Assembly (NCBI RefSeq): GCF_900119845.1
Contig: NZ_FPKU01000001.1
Span: forward strand, 839,528-903,527
Direction of reading: 5' to 3'
Length of the DNA: 64,000 bases
Source: Devosia enhydra
GTDB taxonomy: Bacteria > Pseudomonadota > Alphaproteobacteria > Rhizobiales > Devosiaceae
Shown here: in pieces, positions 21,316 through 31,839 of the stretch
Layout of the letters: every line of letters starts with the position of its first letter
Position numbering within the stretch: position 1 is the stretch's first letter
Notes under the pieces: generated by a model
Told to the model about the DNA's origin: nothing
The model's database searches: none
Seen by the model: the letters and a program-made list of their open reading frames with translations, nothing else
Translations under genes and position numbers: made by a program

Positions 21316-22131
21316 GTGACGACGCGGCTGGCGCTGATCGTCGGCTCGGGCGCGCTCGTGCCCGAAGTCGTCGCCGCCGCGCAGCAGCGTGGCTTCGCGC
21401 TCCGGGTCCTCAGCCTCAAGCGGCGGGCCGATCTCAAGGGGCTCGACGCCATCCCGTTCAGGCTCTCGGATCCAGATGCTGCAGTCGCGGCGATCAGGGC
21501 GTTCGGCGCCACGCATTTTGCCCTGGCCGGCGGCGTCAGCCTGTCCGATATTGCGCGCGAGACGCTGGCGGGCTTCTTTTCCGGCTCCGGCTTGCACTCG
21601 ATGGGCGATACCGAGCTCTCCGATCTGGTCGCGCGGCTCGAAACCCTCACGGGCGCCAGCCCGCTCGGCGTGCACGAAATCGCGCCCCATCTTCTGGCCT
21701 CGGCGGGGTCGCTCGGCGGCCCGGCGCCCACCCCCGCGCAGCACGATGCGGCCCGTTATGGCCTTGGCCTCGGGCGAAAAGCCGGCAGTCTCGATCTCGG
21801 CCAGGCCGTTGTCGTGGCCGGTCGGCGTGCGGTGGCGGTCGAAGATATCGGCGGCACCGACCAGCTCATCGCCCGGGTTCGGCGGCTCAGATGGCGTGGC
21901 CTCGTCGCCGATGGGGCGTCTCCGCTCGTGCTGGCCAAATGTCCCAAGCCGCAGCAGCCGCTTTTCGTCGATCTGCCCGCCATCGGCCCGCGCACTGTTG
22001 CCAACGCGAAGAAGGCCGGCATCGGGCTGATCGCGGTCGCGGCGGGTGGCACCATCGTTATCCAGCGCCAGCAGGTGCGGGCGCTCGCTGATCGGCTCGG
22101 CGTCGCGGTGTTCGGGTATACTGATGCGTGA
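21316..22131 (+). CDS. lpxI: UDP-2,3-diacylglucosamine pyrophosphatase LpxI
   Basis: 271 aa, DUF1009 family. Residues 5-40 give the N-terminal GSGALVPEVVAAAQQRG region, and LVKCPKPxQ-like LAKCPKPQQPLFVDLPAIG with PRTVANAKKAGI near the C-terminus is the family core. LpxI hydrolyses UDP-diacylglucosamine to lipid X and replaces LpxH in alphaproteobacteria. GTG start with GACTGAG directly upstream. Overlaps lpxB by 8 bases. Confidence 0.93.
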   Translation: MTTRLALIVGSGALVPEVVAAAQQRGFALRVLSLKRRADLKGLDAIPFRLSDPDAAVAAIRAFGATHFALAGGVSLSDIARETLAGFFSGSGLHSMGDTELSDLVARLETLTGASPLGVHEIAPHLLASAGSLGGPAPTPAQHDAARYGLGLGRKAGSLDLGQAVVVAGRRAVAVEDIGGTDQLIARVRRLRWRGLVADGASPLVLAKCPKPQQPLFVDLPAIGPRTVANAKKAGIGLIAVAAGGTIVIQRQQVRALADRLGVAVFGYTDA

Positions 22132-23245
22132 ACCGCTGTCGCTCTTCATTCTTGCCGGCGAACCCTCGGGCGATCGTATCGGTGCCGATCTCGTGCGGCG
22201 CCTCAAAGCTCGCGTGCCGCTCGCGCTTCAGGGCGTGGGGGGCGAGGCCCTGATCGGGCAGGGGCTCAGGAGCCTTTTTCCCATGTCCGAACTCTCGGTC
22301 ATGGGCTGGAGCGATGTGTTGCCGCGCCTCCCGCTGCTCCTCTGGCGTGTGCGACAGGTGGCGCGGGCCATCCTGTCGTCGCGGCCCGATATCGTGGTGC
22401 TTGTCGACTCGCAGGTGTTTTCCAAGCTCGTTGCCCGGCAGGTGCGGGCAGGGGGCGGGCGCATGCCCATCCTGCTTTATGTCGCTCCGGCCGTTTGGGC
22501 GTGGAAGCCCGAGCGGGCGCTCGCCCTTCCGGCACTGTTCGATGAAATTTTGTCCGTGCTGCCCTTCGAGCCGGCCGCCATGCGCGATCTGGGCGGGCCC
22601 GAAACGCATTATGTCGGGCATCCTGCGCTGGAGGCGATACCATTCATCCCGGGCCGTCCGGCCGACGGGCCCATCCTGCTGCTCCCCGGCAGCCGGGTCG
22701 GACAGATGCGGCGCCACTTGCCCCTGATGCGCGCAGTCGCCGAAGGCCTCAAGCAGTCAGGCGCAGACAGATTGGCGATTCTGGCGCCATCGTCTCTCCA
22801 GCCCCGGATCACCCAGGCGGTAGCCGACTGGCCGGTCGTGCCGGCGGTGGTGAGCGGAGAGGCGGGCAGGGGGCGGCTTTTTGCCGAGGCGCGAATGGCC
22901 GTGGCCATCAGCGGCACCATCACGCTCGAGCTTGCACTGGCCGGCGTCCCGATGGTCGTGACCTATCTGGGCGATCGTGGGCAGGCGCGGCGCTTCCGCC
23001 GCTACGGCGTGCGCTTTGCCGCCCTGCCCAATATTCTGATGCAGGCGTCGGTCGTACCGGAAATTCTGATGGAAGCACCGGAGCCCGCGCGTCTCGCCGA
23101 GGCGGCGGTCGGGCTTTATCGCGATTCCGAGGCGCAGGCCGCGCAGCGCTCGGCTTTTGCGGCCCTGCGCCGCACAATGGAAACCGGCACGCCGGAAGAT
23201 CCGCGCGAGGACCCGGCGGACCGGGTGCTCGCGCATCTGGCTTGA
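22124..23245 (+). CDS. lpxB: Lipid A disaccharide synthase
   Basis: 373 aa GT-B glycosyltransferase joining lipid X to UDP-diacylglucosamine. N-terminal FILAGEPSGDRIGADLV is the family signature; LLYVAPAVWAWKPER and LLLPGSRVGQMRRHLP follow, and SGTITLELALAGVPMVV is the nucleotide-binding block. Start MREPLSLF chosen by homology; a longer in-frame extension lies entirely inside lpxI. Last gene of the lipid A run; converges on gltA with 7 bp between stops and no terminator. Confidence 0.96.
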   Translation: MREPLSLFILAGEPSGDRIGADLVRRLKARVPLALQGVGGEALIGQGLRSLFPMSELSVMGWSDVLPRLPLLLWRVRQVARAILSSRPDIVVLVDSQVFSKLVARQVRAGGGRMPILLYVAPAVWAWKPERALALPALFDEILSVLPFEPAAMRDLGGPETHYVGHPALEAIPFIPGRPADGPILLLPGSRVGQMRRHLPLMRAVAEGLKQSGADRLAILAPSSLQPRITQAVADWPVVPAVVSGEAGRGRLFAEARMAVAISGTITLELALAGVPMVVTYLGDRGQARRFRRYGVRFAALPNILMQASVVPEILMEAPEPARLAEAAVGLYRDSEAQAAQRSAFAALRRTMETGTPEDPREDPADRVLAHLA

Positions 23246-23252
23246 GAGCCGA

Positions 23253-24542
23253 TCAGCGCTGGGCGATCGGGGTATAGTCGCGGGCAGTGGCGCCGTTATA
23301 GAGCTGGCGCGGGCGACCGATCTTCTTCTGCGGGTCGGCGATCATTTCCTTCCACTGGCTGATCCAGCCAACGGTGCGGGCCACTGCGAACAGCACGGTG
23401 AACATCGAGGTCGGGAAGCCGATCGCGTCCAGGATCACGCCCGAGTAGAAATCGACGTTCGGATAGAGCTTGCGCTCGACGAAATATTCGTCCTCGAGCG
23501 CAATGCGTTCCAGTTCCTTGGCAACCTGCAAGGTCGGGTTGTTCTCCACGCCCAGGATGTCGAGCACGCGGGCCGCCGTCGCCTGCATCACCTTGGCGCG
23601 CGGGTCGTAATTCTTGTAGACGCGGTGCCCGAAGCCCATCAGGCGGAACGGATCGTTCTTGTCCTTGGCGCGGCGGATATATTCGGGGATCCGGTCGACG
23701 GTGCCGATCTGGCGCAGCATGTTGAGCGCCGCTTCATTGGCCCCGCCATGCGCCGGGCCCCAGAGGCAGGCCACGCCCGCTGCGATACAGGCGAAGGGGT
23801 TGGCATCCGAAGAGCCCGAGAGGCGCACCGTCGAGGTCGAGGCGTTCTGCTCGTGATCGGCATGCAGCGTGAAGATCAGGTCCATCGCCCGGGCGATCTC
23901 GGGGTCGACCTTGTATTCTTCCGCCGGCACCGCAAAGCACATGTGCAGGAAGTTCGACGCGTAATCGAGATCGTTGCGCGGATAGACGAAGGGCTGGCCC
24001 ACCGAATATTTGTAGGCCATCGCCGCCAGCGTCGGCAGCTTGGCGATCATGCGGATCGAGGCGATCTCGCGCTGCTGCGGGTCATTGATGTCGGTGGAGT
24101 CGTGGTAGAACGCCGCCATGGCGCCAACCACGCCGGTCAGCACCGCCATCGGATGTGCATCGCGACGGAAGCCGCGATAGAAATAGTGCATCTGCTCATG
24201 CACCATGGTGTGGCGCGTCACGCGCTGGTCGAAATCGGCCATCTGGGCCTGGTCCGGCAGTTCGCCATACAACAGCAGGTAGCACACTTCGAGGAAGTTG
24301 CTCTTGTCGGCCAGCTGTTCGATCGGGTAGCCGCGATAGAGCAGCTCGCCCTTGTCGCCGTCGATATAGGTGATGGCGCTGTCGCACGCCGCGGTCGAGG
24401 TGAAGCCGGGATCGTAGGTGAACAGACCGGTCTTGGCATAAAGCGATCGGATATCGATGACGTCCGGTCCCACGGTTCCGCCCAGAACGGGGAATTCGTA
24501 GGTCTTCTCGCCTATCGTCAGTTTCGCCATGGTTTCGGTCAT
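23253..24542 (-). CDS. gltA: Citrate synthase (type II)
   Basis: 429 aa TCA cycle entry enzyme, hexameric bacterial type. Catalytic residues lie in [13 protein letters not shown] (His of DHEQNAS upstream), [12 protein letters not shown], and [15 protein letters not shown]; the C-terminal Asp is in VDFYSGVIL. Start MTETMAKL is set by AAGGAG 6 bases upstream on the minus strand; a longer start at 24587 would swallow that site. Lies downstream of gltX across 137 bp that include a small terminator-like hairpin, so it probably has its own promoter. Confidence 0.97.
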   Translation of the reverse strand: MTETMAKLTIGEKTYEFPVLGGTVGPDVIDIRSLYAKTGLFTYDPGFTSTAACDSAITYIDGDKGELLYRGYPIEQLADKSNFLEVCYLLLYGELPDQAQMADFDQRVTRHTMVHEQMHYFYRGFRRDAHPMAVLTGVVGAMAAFYHDSTDINDPQQREIASIRMIAKLPTLAAMAYKYSVGQPFVYPRNDLDYASNFLHMCFAVPAEEYKVDPEIARAMDLIFTLHADHEQNASTSTVRLSGSSDANPFACIAAGVACLWGPAHGGANEAALNMLRQIGTVDRIPEYIRRAKDKNDPFRLMGFGHRVYKNYDPRAKVMQATAARVLDILGVENNPTLQVAKELERIALEDEYFVERKLYPNVDFYSGVILDAIGFPTSMFTVLFAVARTVGWISQWKEMIADPQKKIGRPRQLYNGATARDYTPIAQR

Positions 24543-24607
24543 ATCGTTCTCCTTGCGGCGCGGACGTCCGATCAGACGGTCTGACAAGACGGAGCCGACG
24601 GTGGAAA

Positions 24608-24625
24608 TCAGGCAGAAAAGCCTGA
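24608..24625 (-). terminator. Weak terminator-like hairpin between gltX and gltA
   Basis: On the minus strand TCAGGC, loop TTTTCT, GCCTGA, then TTT. A 6-bp stem with a short T-run could partly end gltX transcription before gltA. Weak. Confidence 0.35.
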
Positions 24626-24679
24626 GTTGGCGTATCCCATTTGGCCCTTCTGCGCAACAAATGGGCGAATAAAGCTGAC

Positions 24680-26101
24680 CTATCTTACTTGAGATTGATC
24701 GCCGATACGGGCCAGCGACTCGGCCTTGCCAATCAGCACCATCACCTCGAAAATGCCCGGTGAGACGGTCCGTCCGGTCAGCGCGGCGCGCAGCGGCTGG
24801 GCCACCTTGCCCAGTTTCAACCCCTTGTCCTCGGCAAAAGCCCGCATCGCGCCATCGATGGCCGGCACCTGCCAGTCCTCGAGCCCGGCGAGCACGCTCG
24901 CGGCCTCCCCCAGCATCGCCCGCGCCTCCGGGGTGAGTTGCTGCGCCGCAGCTGCGTCGGGCGTGATCGGCCGCACGGCATAGATGAACTGTGCCAGGTC
25001 GATGAGTTCGAGAATGGTCTTGGCGCGCGGCTGCAGCTCGGGCAGGGCGGCCAGAACCGTGTCGGCATTAGCGCTCAACCCCGCAAAATCGCTTGAGCGA
25101 CCGACCTCGCGAGCGGTTTCGAGCATCACCTTGTAGAGCCGGTCGGGGTCGGCGGCGCGGATATAGTGGCCGTTGATGTTCTCGAGCTTGACGAAATCGA
25201 ACCGCGCCGCGCCCTTGTTGAGCCCGTCGAGATCGAACCACTCAACCATCTGCTCGGTCGAGAAGATCTCGTCGTCGCCATGGCTCCAGCCGAGCCGGGC
25301 GAGGTAGTTCCTCACCGCCTCGGGCAGGTAGCCGAGCTGGCGATAGGCCTCCACACCCAGCGCGCCGTGGCGCTTGGAGAGCTTGGCGCCGTCCGGCCCG
25401 TGGATCAGCGGAATATGGGCCATCTCCGGCACGTGCCAGCCCATGGCGTTGTAGATCACGATCTGCCGGGCCGCATTGGTCAGGTGATCGTCGCCACGCA
25501 TGATGTGGGTCACGCCCATGTCGTGGTCGTCAACCACCACGGCATGCATATAGGTCGGCGTGCCGTCCGAGCGCAGGATGATGAAGTCGTCGAGGTTCTC
25601 GGCCTTGAACACCACCTCGCCCTGCACATGGTCATGCACCACGATTTCGCCGGTCTGCGGCGCCTTGATGCGGATCACCGGCGCCACGCCGGCCGGAGCT
25701 TCCGAGGGGTCGCGGTCGCGCCAGCGCCCGTCATAGCGCGGCGGCTTGCCGGCCGCGCGGGCCTCTTCGCGCATCTGCGCCAGCTCGTCCTGCGAGCAGT
25801 AGCAGTAATAGGCCTTGCCGCGTGCCAGCAGTTCGTGTGCCACCTCGGCATGCCGGGGCGCGCGCGAGAACTGCATATAGGGCTCGCCATCCCAGTCGAG
25901 CCCGAGCCAGCGCAGCCCGTCGAAAATCGCCTCCACCGCTGCGTCCGTCGATCGCTCGCGGTCGGTATCCTCGATGCGCAGCAGGAACTTGCCGCCGGTT
26001 TTTCGCGCATAGGCCCAGCAGAACAGGGCCGTGCGTGCCCCACCGATATGCAGGTAACCGGTGGGCGAAGGGGCGAAGCGGGTAACGACTGTCTGTGCCA
26101 T
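24680..26101 (-). CDS. gltX: Glutamate-tRNA ligase
   Basis: 473 aa class I aminoacyl-tRNA synthetase. [18 protein letters not shown] near residue 8 contains the HIGH-type motif [12 protein letters not shown] is the KMSKS-type loop; YCYCSQDEL is the zinc-region sequence of bacterial GluRS. The C-terminal anticodon-binding domain has normal length. Start MAQTVVTRF by homology; a much longer open frame upstream crosses the comEC start region and is spurious. No clear ribosome site. Divergent from comEC across about 150 bp. Confidence 0.95.
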   Translation of the reverse strand: MAQTVVTRFAPSPTGYLHIGGARTALFCWAYARKTGGKFLLRIEDTDRERSTDAAVEAIFDGLRWLGLDWDGEPYMQFSRAPRHAEVAHELLARGKAYYCYCSQDELAQMREEARAAGKPPRYDGRWRDRDPSEAPAGVAPVIRIKAPQTGEIVVHDHVQGEVVFKAENLDDFIILRSDGTPTYMHAVVVDDHDMGVTHIMRGDDHLTNAARQIVIYNAMGWHVPEMAHIPLIHGPDGAKLSKRHGALGVEAYRQLGYLPEAVRNYLARLGWSHGDDEIFSTEQMVEWFDLDGLNKGAARFDFVKLENINGHYIRAADPDRLYKVMLETAREVGRSSDFAGLSANADTVLAALPELQPRAKTILELIDLAQFIYAVRPITPDAAAAQQLTPEARAMLGEAASVLAGLEDWQVPAIDGAMRAFAEDKGLKLGKVAQPLRAALTGRTVSPGIFEVMVLIGKAESLARIGDQSQVR

Positions 26102-26249
26102 GAGTGCTGGAAGCTGTCCCGAAAAAGGCCTGCCGTTTCCGGCTTGGCGGGGTTGCGCGGCCGTGTGTAGCATGACGGGCGGCAGGCGCAAGGGCAGCGC
26201 CGAGCCCAACACCGAGGGCAAGGCAAGTACGGGTGGGGGCCCGTGGTTC

Positions 26250-28394
26250 ATGACCGATGATCGCACCGATCTGGCCCTGCCCGCGCCCCCGCCGCCAGCG
26301 CTGCGCTCGGACACGACCGCTCCGGTGCTGCGAAACCCTCTGCGCTTTCCGACATCGGCGCTCAGGCTGCGCCGGCGCACGCTCGGGCTCGGCGCCGCCT
26401 GCACCGCGGCGCTCGATGCGCGGCGGCTCTTTTGCCTCGTTCCCTTCGCGCTGCTCGCCGGGCTCATCATCTACGCTGCCCTGCCGGTGGAGCCAGCACC
26501 ATGGGCGCTGCCCACAGCCGCGCTCGCTGTCGTCCTGCTCGCGCTCTTCCGTCTCATCCCGACGCGGCCTGCGGTTCTCACTCTTTCGGCCGCTTTCGGC
26601 TTTGCCCTCCTGCCGCTCCATGCGGCTCTGTTCGCCACCCCCATGCTCGCCTTTCCGGCCTATGGCGCCTATGAGGCGACGATCGACGAGATCCTCTCCG
26701 AAAGCCAGACCGAGCGACGGATGATCGTGTCCGCGATCACCCCCATCGATGGCGCCCGCCCGCTCGACATCCGCCGCGCCCGCATCTTCGCCGCCGCCGA
26801 CACGCCGCTGCGCGCCGGCGATCGCATCGCCGCAAATTTTCGGCTCGCGCCCGTACCCGGCCCGGTCCTTCCCGGCGCGTTCGACGCCGAGTTTCATGCT
26901 TATTTCGCCGGCATCGGCGCTTATGGCACCGTCACCAGCGATCTTCGGCGCATTGCGCCGGCCGAGGGCTTCGCCTTATCCCGCGCGGTCGATGAGTTGC
27001 GCCGCAGCATTGGCGAGCGGATTTCCAGCGTCCTCAGCGGTCCGGCCGCCGCCATCGGCTGGGCCATGGTCGTGGGCGACCAAAGCTTCATCAGCGACGA
27101 GGTGCGCGAGGTGATGGCCGCCTCGGGCCTCGCGCACATCTATTCCATCTCCGGCCTCCACCTCTCGATCGTCGCGGGCGGCGCCTTCTGGCTGTTGCGG
27201 GCCGGTCTCGCGCTCTGGCCGGCATCGGTCGGCTGGCCGATCAAGAAGATCGCGGCGGTCGCCGGCCTGCTCGCCGCTTCCGCCTATCTCATGCTTGCCG
27301 GCGGCCCGGCCAACATCCCCGCCTTCCGGTCCACCCTCATGCTCGGGCTCATTTTCGGGGCCGTTCTGGTGGGCCGTCGCGCCCTCACCATGCGCAATGT
27401 CGCCATCGCCGCGATCGTCATCATCCTCATCGATCCGCCCAGCATTTTTCGCCCCAGCTTCCAGCTGTCCTTTGCTGCCGTGGTCGCGCTCATCGGCGCC
27501 TATGAACTGCCCCGCCAGCCGCGCGAACGGGCGAGGGGCATGCCGTCGCGCATGGCCGGCGCCATATGGGCCACGGCGCTCACCAGCCTCGTGGCCGGGC
27601 TCGCGACGCTCCTGTTTTCGGCCTATCATTTCCAGCAGACCGCGCCCCTCGGGGTCGTCGGCAATCTCATGATGCTGCCGGTTCTGACCTTCGTCATCAT
27701 GCCCTTCGGCGTGCTCTCGGTGCTGGCTATGCCGCTCGGGCTCGATCCGTTCCTGTTGCCCATCATGGGCTGGGGCATTGACCGCATGCTCGATATCGCC
27801 ACGCTCGTCACCGGCTGGAGCGTGGGTCTCGAGCAGAACCCGATCCTCGCGCCCGCGGCTCTCGTCATCGGCTTTGCCGCGCTCGGCTGGTTTGCCTTCT
27901 TCCCGGGCTGGTGGCGCCTGGCAGGGCCGGCATTGGCCGTGCCGCTGATCGCGTTTTTCGGCTTTGATCAGCGGCCCGATGTCATCATCGCCGATTCCAC
28001 CCAGGCCATAGCGGTCCGGGCTGGCGAAACCTATGGCCTCCTGGCCGGCCGGACGGGCAGTTTTGCCGTCGATGTCTGGTCGGATCATTATCGGCGCGAC
28101 ATCGACGCCCAGCTGTCGGGCGCCCGCTGCGACGCGACCGCCTGCCTGCATGACGGCCCGCAGTTCCGCACCGCGCTTGTCCTCGGCTCAGATGCGTTCT
28201 CAGAGGATTGTGCCTGGGCCCACCTCATCGTCACGCGCCTGCGGGCCCCGATGTTCTGCGCGGCTCCCGTCGTCATCGATGCCGGCGCCATCGCGCGGGG
28301 CGGGGTGCACTGGCTGCGCTGGAGCGGAGACGGCTTTGAAATCCGCACCGCGAGGGTCGCCACCAGCCGCCCCTGGCGCGCTGATCTGCGCTGA
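26250..28394 (+). CDS. comEC: ComEC/Rec2 family DNA-uptake channel protein
   Basis: About 714 aa multi-pass membrane protein. DUF4131-type N-terminal region, then the Competence domain with [19 protein letters not shown] near residue 293 and [16 protein letters not shown] near 355, the family signatures. About ten membrane helices. The C-terminal soluble part ([12 protein letters not shown] onward) lacks the HxHxDH metallo-lactamase motif of full-length Bacillus ComEC. In transformable bacteria it forms the inner-membrane ssDNA channel; competence cannot be inferred from this gene alone. The start is uncertain: 26250 is the best ATG, 26172 is possible. Confidence 0.85.
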   Translation: MTDDRTDLALPAPPPPALRSDTTAPVLRNPLRFPTSALRLRRRTLGLGAACTAALDARRLFCLVPFALLAGLIIYAALPVEPAPWALPTAALAVVLLALFRLIPTRPAVLTLSAAFGFALLPLHAALFATPMLAFPAYGAYEATIDEILSESQTERRMIVSAITPIDGARPLDIRRARIFAAADTPLRAGDRIAANFRLAPVPGPVLPGAFDAEFHAYFAGIGAYGTVTSDLRRIAPAEGFALSRAVDELRRSIGERISSVLSGPAAAIGWAMVVGDQSFISDEVREVMAASGLAHIYSISGLHLSIVAGGAFWLLRAGLALWPASVGWPIKKIAAVAGLLAASAYLMLAGGPANIPAFRSTLMLGLIFGAVLVGRRALTMRNVAIAAIVIILIDPPSIFRPSFQLSFAAVVALIGAYELPRQPRERARGMPSRMAGAIWATALTSLVAGLATLLFSAYHFQQTAPLGVVGNLMMLPVLTFVIMPFGVLSVLAMPLGLDPFLLPIMGWGIDRMLDIATLVTGWSVGLEQNPILAPAALVIGFAALGWFAFFPGWWRLAGPALAVPLIAFFGFDQRPDVIIADSTQAIAVRAGETYGLLAGRTGSFAVDVWSDHYRRDIDAQLSGARCDATACLHDGPQFRTALVLGSDAFSEDCAWAHLIVTRLRAPMFCAAPVVIDAGAIARGGVHWLRWSGDGFEIRTARVATSRPWRADLR

Positions 28395-28566
28395 TACCAA
28401 TAGCGGCACCGCCAGTCTGCGGGGCGCCACATGTTCGGCCGCTCCGCGCCATTGGCACGTCGGACTCAAGATCCGCTGGCAACACCATCCCAATCGCAGG
28501 CTCACCCTTCCGGGGTGTCTCGAGTCGAAGGGACCCGCCCGCCCGCCCGCAATGGCAGGAAAGTCT

Positions 28567-29445
28567 TTACAGCCGCGGGATGGGATCGGGCTGTCCGGGC
28601 ACGTCCACGTTCAGTGCAAAAATGCTGCCCGCATGCGGCTGCTTTTCCAGGTCTTCGGGCGAAAGGCCCTCCCGCGCCGTCGTGACATAGAGCGTGCGCA
28701 GATCCGCCCCGCCGAAAGCCGGGCAGGTGACATTGCTGGCGGGCACCTCAACCACGCGATCGATGCTGCCATCGGGCGCGTGCCGCACCACGCAGCCGCC
28801 GCCCCACCGCGCGCTCCAGAGATATCCCGCCGAATCGACCACCGCGCCATCCGGCTTGCCGCGATGGCCGTCGGTCGAGGCGAAATCGCGCCAGGGGCCC
28901 ACCGGCTTGCCCGTCTCGGGATCGAGCGGCGCAGACCGGATCACGCCGGTCTCCGTATCGGTGAAATATCCGATCCGCCCGTCTGGTGAAAAGCAGATGG
29001 CGTTCGGAATTGTGATGTTGGCGATGATCGTTTCGATCTGCCCGTCGCGATACCAGTAGATCGCGCCGGCACCCGGATCGGCGCCGCCGCGTCGGCTCAT
29101 CGTGCCGATCCACCAGCTGCCCGAGGGATGCAACCGGCAGTCATTGGAGCGATTGCCGTCGCGATCGGCCTCGATCGCGATAACCCGCTCCGCCGTGTCC
29201 CGCGGCATGCTGAACCGGTAGACACCGGAAGCCGAGACGATGGCCAGATGATTGGCATCGAGCGCCGCACCCGCGCTCACCGGTTCGTCGAAGGTGAAGC
29301 GATCCACCATGTGACCGTCCGGCCGCGCCGAATACAGGGTCTGGTTGACGATGTCGAACCAGAAGAGGCGTCCAACCATGCTGTTCCAGAACGGACCCTC
29401 GCCCAGTTCGCACCGGCAATCGACGAACAGTTCCGCAGTGCTCAA
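28567..29445 (-). CDS. SMP-30/gluconolactonase family lactonase
   Basis: 292 aa six-bladed propeller. Divalent-metal ligands can be placed: Glu in CELGEGPFWN, Asn in SNDCRLHPSG, Asn in IPNAICFSPDG, Asp in GKPDGAVVDSAG. The family hydrolyses sugar lactones. With dgoK and a KDPGal aldolase directly upstream, overlapping by 4 bases, the natural substrate is probably galactono-1,4-lactone or a similar sugar lactone; that is inference from context. Last gene of the operon; about 170 bp with nothing recognisable separate it from comEC. Confidence 0.85.
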   Translation of the reverse strand: MSTAELFVDCRCELGEGPFWNSMVGRLFWFDIVNQTLYSARPDGHMVDRFTFDEPVSAGAALDANHLAIVSASGVYRFSMPRDTAERVIAIEADRDGNRSNDCRLHPSGSWWIGTMSRRGGADPGAGAIYWYRDGQIETIIANITIPNAICFSPDGRIGYFTDTETGVIRSAPLDPETGKPVGPWRDFASTDGHRGKPDGAVVDSAGYLWSARWGGGCVVRHAPDGSIDRVVEVPASNVTCPAFGGADLRTLYVTTAREGLSPEDLEKQPHAGSIFALNVDVPGQPDPIPRL

Positions 29446-30056
29446 CTTGCCTTCTCCGCGTCATAGGCCTCGACGGCGCGGCGCGCCCGGTCGGCGATTT
29501 CATCGAACCGCATGCCCGGCTTGTAGAGATAGGTGCCCAGCCCGAATCCGGCACATCCTGCCGCGAAGAACTCGCGGAAATTGTCCGGGTTCGCCCCGCC
29601 CACGGCATAAAGCGGCACCTTGGGCGGCAGCACCGCCTTCATCGCGCGGATGCCCTTGGCGCCCAGCACTTCGGCGGGAAAGAACTTGAGCCCGTCGGCT
29701 CCGGCGCGCAGCGCGGCGAAGGCCTCCGTAGGCGTCAGCACGCCGGGATAGGAAGCGAGCCCGCGTGCCTTGGTGCGCCCGATGACATCGGCATTGGTAT
29801 CGGGAGAAACAACGAAGCTGCCACCGGCATCGGCCACCGCATCGGCACCCTCGGGGGTGAGCACCGTACCGGCCCCGATCCTTGCCTGCGTGCCAAAATG
29901 GCGCGCCGCAGCCGCGATCGATTTCAGCGGCTCGGGCGAATTGAGGGGCACCTCGATGAGCCCGATGCCGGCCCGGACCAGCACGTCGCAGACATTGATG
30001 GTCTCGGCCGGGGTGATGCCGCGCAGGATCGCGATGATATGACGATGCTCGATCAT
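29442..30056 (-). CDS. dgoA: 2-dehydro-3-deoxy-6-phosphogalactonate aldolase
   Basis: 204 aa class I aldolase of the KDPG/KDPGal family. Glu in LIEVPLNSPEP, RIGAGTVLTPEG, and the Schiff-base Lys in ADGLKFFPAEVLG; AVGGANPDNF and GFGLGTYLYKPG are typical of the galactonate (DgoA) branch rather than Eda. Splits 6-phospho-2-dehydro-3-deoxygalactonate to pyruvate and glyceraldehyde 3-phosphate. Start MIEHRHI set by the 4-base overlap with dgoK; it also overlaps the lactonase gene by 4 bases. Confidence 0.9.
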   Translation of the reverse strand: MIEHRHIIAILRGITPAETINVCDVLVRAGIGLIEVPLNSPEPLKSIAAAARHFGTQARIGAGTVLTPEGADAVADAGGSFVVSPDTNADVIGRTKARGLASYPGVLTPTEAFAALRAGADGLKFFPAEVLGAKGIRAMKAVLPPKVPLYAVGGANPDNFREFFAAGCAGFGLGTYLYKPGMRFDEIADRARRAVEAYDAEKAS

Positions 30057-30973
30057 AGGAGTTCCCTTGCTGCCCTGAGCCCGGCCAACGTGCAGTCGGT
30101 GGCATCGACGATGCGGCTCTTCCGCCCGATCGCGGCAAGCCCCCGGCCATAAAGCGCGCACAGCGCGGTGCTGCCGATCAGCGGTACCTCCTCATCGCCT
30201 CCCCAGTTGCGGAACCCCGCAATCTCGGTGCCGATGAGAAGCCCCGACAGGAAGCCCCGGCACCATGAGGGCGATTTGCCCGAAAGCAAGGCCCCGGTGC
30301 GCACGCGAAAGAGGCTCGACAACAGCCGTTCCGGCCGCGCCAGCGCAGCCTCGACCCCGTCGTCGAAACCGGCCTCACGCTCGCTTTCTACCACGTCGCC
30401 GGCCAGCGAATGGCGCAGAACCGTGTGCTGGGCGAGCGCCTCGAACACTTCTCCCGTCATCGCAGAGCCAAAGCGGGTCAGCCTGCGCCCGTCGAGCTCG
30501 GCCCATTTGCAATGGGTGCCGGGCAGAACCGCGAGGCCGGAAAACCCCGGCAGCAGCCGCGAGAGGCCGAGAAGCTGGGTCTCTTCGCCGCGCATCACAT
30601 CTTCGCTGCCCACGCCCTTGTGGCAGACGCCGGGCTGGATGCGCGCGCTCAGGCCCGGCCTCGTGCCTAGGGGTTCGACCGCCGAGAGCGCCAGCCCGCC
30701 CAGTTCGGCAGGCACCTCAAGATAGGGGGCTTCCCGCCAGCCCTGCCGCGCTCCTGCCATGCCGCAGATCAGCACCTCCAGCGGGGCGCCGGCGGGGATG
30801 GCCATGTCGGTCAGCAATAGATCGAGAGCGGCGGGGTAGGCCTCGGGCGTAAGCCGCGCCATGCCCGCCTCGGACCGTGCGGACGCCACGATGCCGCCAT
30901 CGGCCGATACGCCCCAGGCGCGGACATTCGACGTTCCCCAATCCACCGCCACCCAGGCGACCGATTCCCCCAT
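30053..30973 (-). CDS. dgoK: 2-dehydro-3-deoxygalactonokinase
   Basis: 306 aa sugar acid kinase. N-terminal VAVDWGTSNVRAW is the phosphate-binding motif of DgoK, CGMAGARQGW and LPGTHCKWAEL (substrate and ATP contacts) follow, and LIGSTALCALY lies near the end. Phosphorylates 2-dehydro-3-deoxygalactonate before aldol cleavage. Strong ribosome site GGAGGAG 4 bases before the ATG. First gene of dgoK-dgoA-lactonase. No galactonate dehydratase, transporter or regulator is adjacent, so the pathway must be completed elsewhere. Only 95 bp separate it from lexA on the same strand. Confidence 0.92.
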   Translation of the reverse strand: MGESVAWVAVDWGTSNVRAWGVSADGGIVASARSEAGMARLTPEAYPAALDLLLTDMAIPAGAPLEVLICGMAGARQGWREAPYLEVPAELGGLALSAVEPLGTRPGLSARIQPGVCHKGVGSEDVMRGEETQLLGLSRLLPGFSGLAVLPGTHCKWAELDGRRLTRFGSAMTGEVFEALAQHTVLRHSLAGDVVESEREAGFDDGVEAALARPERLLSSLFRVRTGALLSGKSPSWCRGFLSGLLIGTEIAGFRNWGGDEEVPLIGSTALCALYGRGLAAIGRKSRIVDATDCTLAGLRAARELL

Positions 30974-31068
30974 AGCGCTCCTCCCCAGGCCGAAACCGCC
31001 AGGACCCTAGATCATTTCGTCTACCGGTTGAACGCGGAAACGCCCAATCGCCGCGCGATCTCGAAGCC

Positions 31069-31800
31069 TTAGTAGCGGCGCAGCAGGCCCACGAGCCGGC
31101 CCTGCACCTTGACGCGATCCTGAGGGAAAATGCGCGTCTCATAGGCCGGATTGGCAGCCTCGAGCGCGACCGACTGCCCCTTGCGCCGCAGGCGCTTGAG
31201 GGTTGCTTCCTGATCATCGACCAATGCCACGACGATCTCGCCGGTCACCGCCGAATCCTGCTTCTTGATGATGACGGTATCGCCATCGAAGATGCCCGCA
31301 TCGATCATCGAATCGCCGCGCACTTCGAGCGCGTAATGATCCCCGCCGCCGAGCATTTCGGGCGGCACGCCGATGGTGTGGCTGTGGCTCTGGATCGCCT
31401 CGATCGGCGTGCCCGCCGCGATCCTGCCCATTACCGGCACCATCACCGGGCGCCCGCTGTCATCGGGCGATGGGGCAGAGCTGACCGCGGCCGGCCGCGG
31501 CGGCGGCGCAGCCACGCGCCCCAGCGTGCCCTCGATCACGCTCGGCTCGAACTTCGCCTTGCGGCCGCCCAGCGATGGATTCATCGAATCGGGCAGGCGC
31601 ACCACTTCCATCGCCCTGGCCCGGTTGGGCAGGCGCCGGATGAAGCCGCGCTCCTCGAGCGCCGTGATCAACCTGTGGATGCCCGATTTCGACTTGAGGT
31701 CGAGCGCATCCTTCATCTCGTCGAAGGATGGCGGAATGCCGCTCTCCTTCATGCGCTCGTGGATGAACATGAGCAGTTCGTGCTGCTTGCGCGTCAGCAT
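31069..31800 (-). CDS. lexA: LexA repressor
   Basis: 243 aa SOS repressor, long alphaproteobacterial form. N-terminal winged helix ([36 protein letters not shown]). Self-cleavage site A129-G130 in [11 protein letters not shown]; catalytic Ser164 in RGDSMIDAG and Lys202 in TLKRL. On DNA damage RecA filaments trigger cleavage and derepress DNA-repair genes. Its own promoter, just upstream, carries two matching SOS boxes, so it is autoregulated. Confidence 0.97.
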   Translation of the reverse strand: MLTRKQHELLMFIHERMKESGIPPSFDEMKDALDLKSKSGIHRLITALEERGFIRRLPNRARAMEVVRLPDSMNPSLGGRKAKFEPSVIEGTLGRVAAPPPRPAAVSSAPSPDDSGRPVMVPVMGRIAAGTPIEAIQSHSHTIGVPPEMLGGGDHYALEVRGDSMIDAGIFDGDTVIIKKQDSAVTGEIVVALVDDQEATLKRLRRKGQSVALEAANPAYETRIFPQDRVKVQGRLVGLLRRY

Positions 31801-31823
31801 TTCGGACCCCCGGCGCAGATTCG

Positions 31824-31838
31824 GAACAAAGACTGAAC
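31824..31838 (-). promoter_or_regulatory. SOS box 1 (LexA operator)
   Basis: GAAC-AAAGACT-GAAC on the plus strand, that is GTTC-N7-GTTC on the lexA coding strand, the alphaproteobacterial LexA motif. It covers the expected transcription start of lexA just downstream of the -10 box. Confidence 0.8.
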
Positions 31839-31839
31839 G

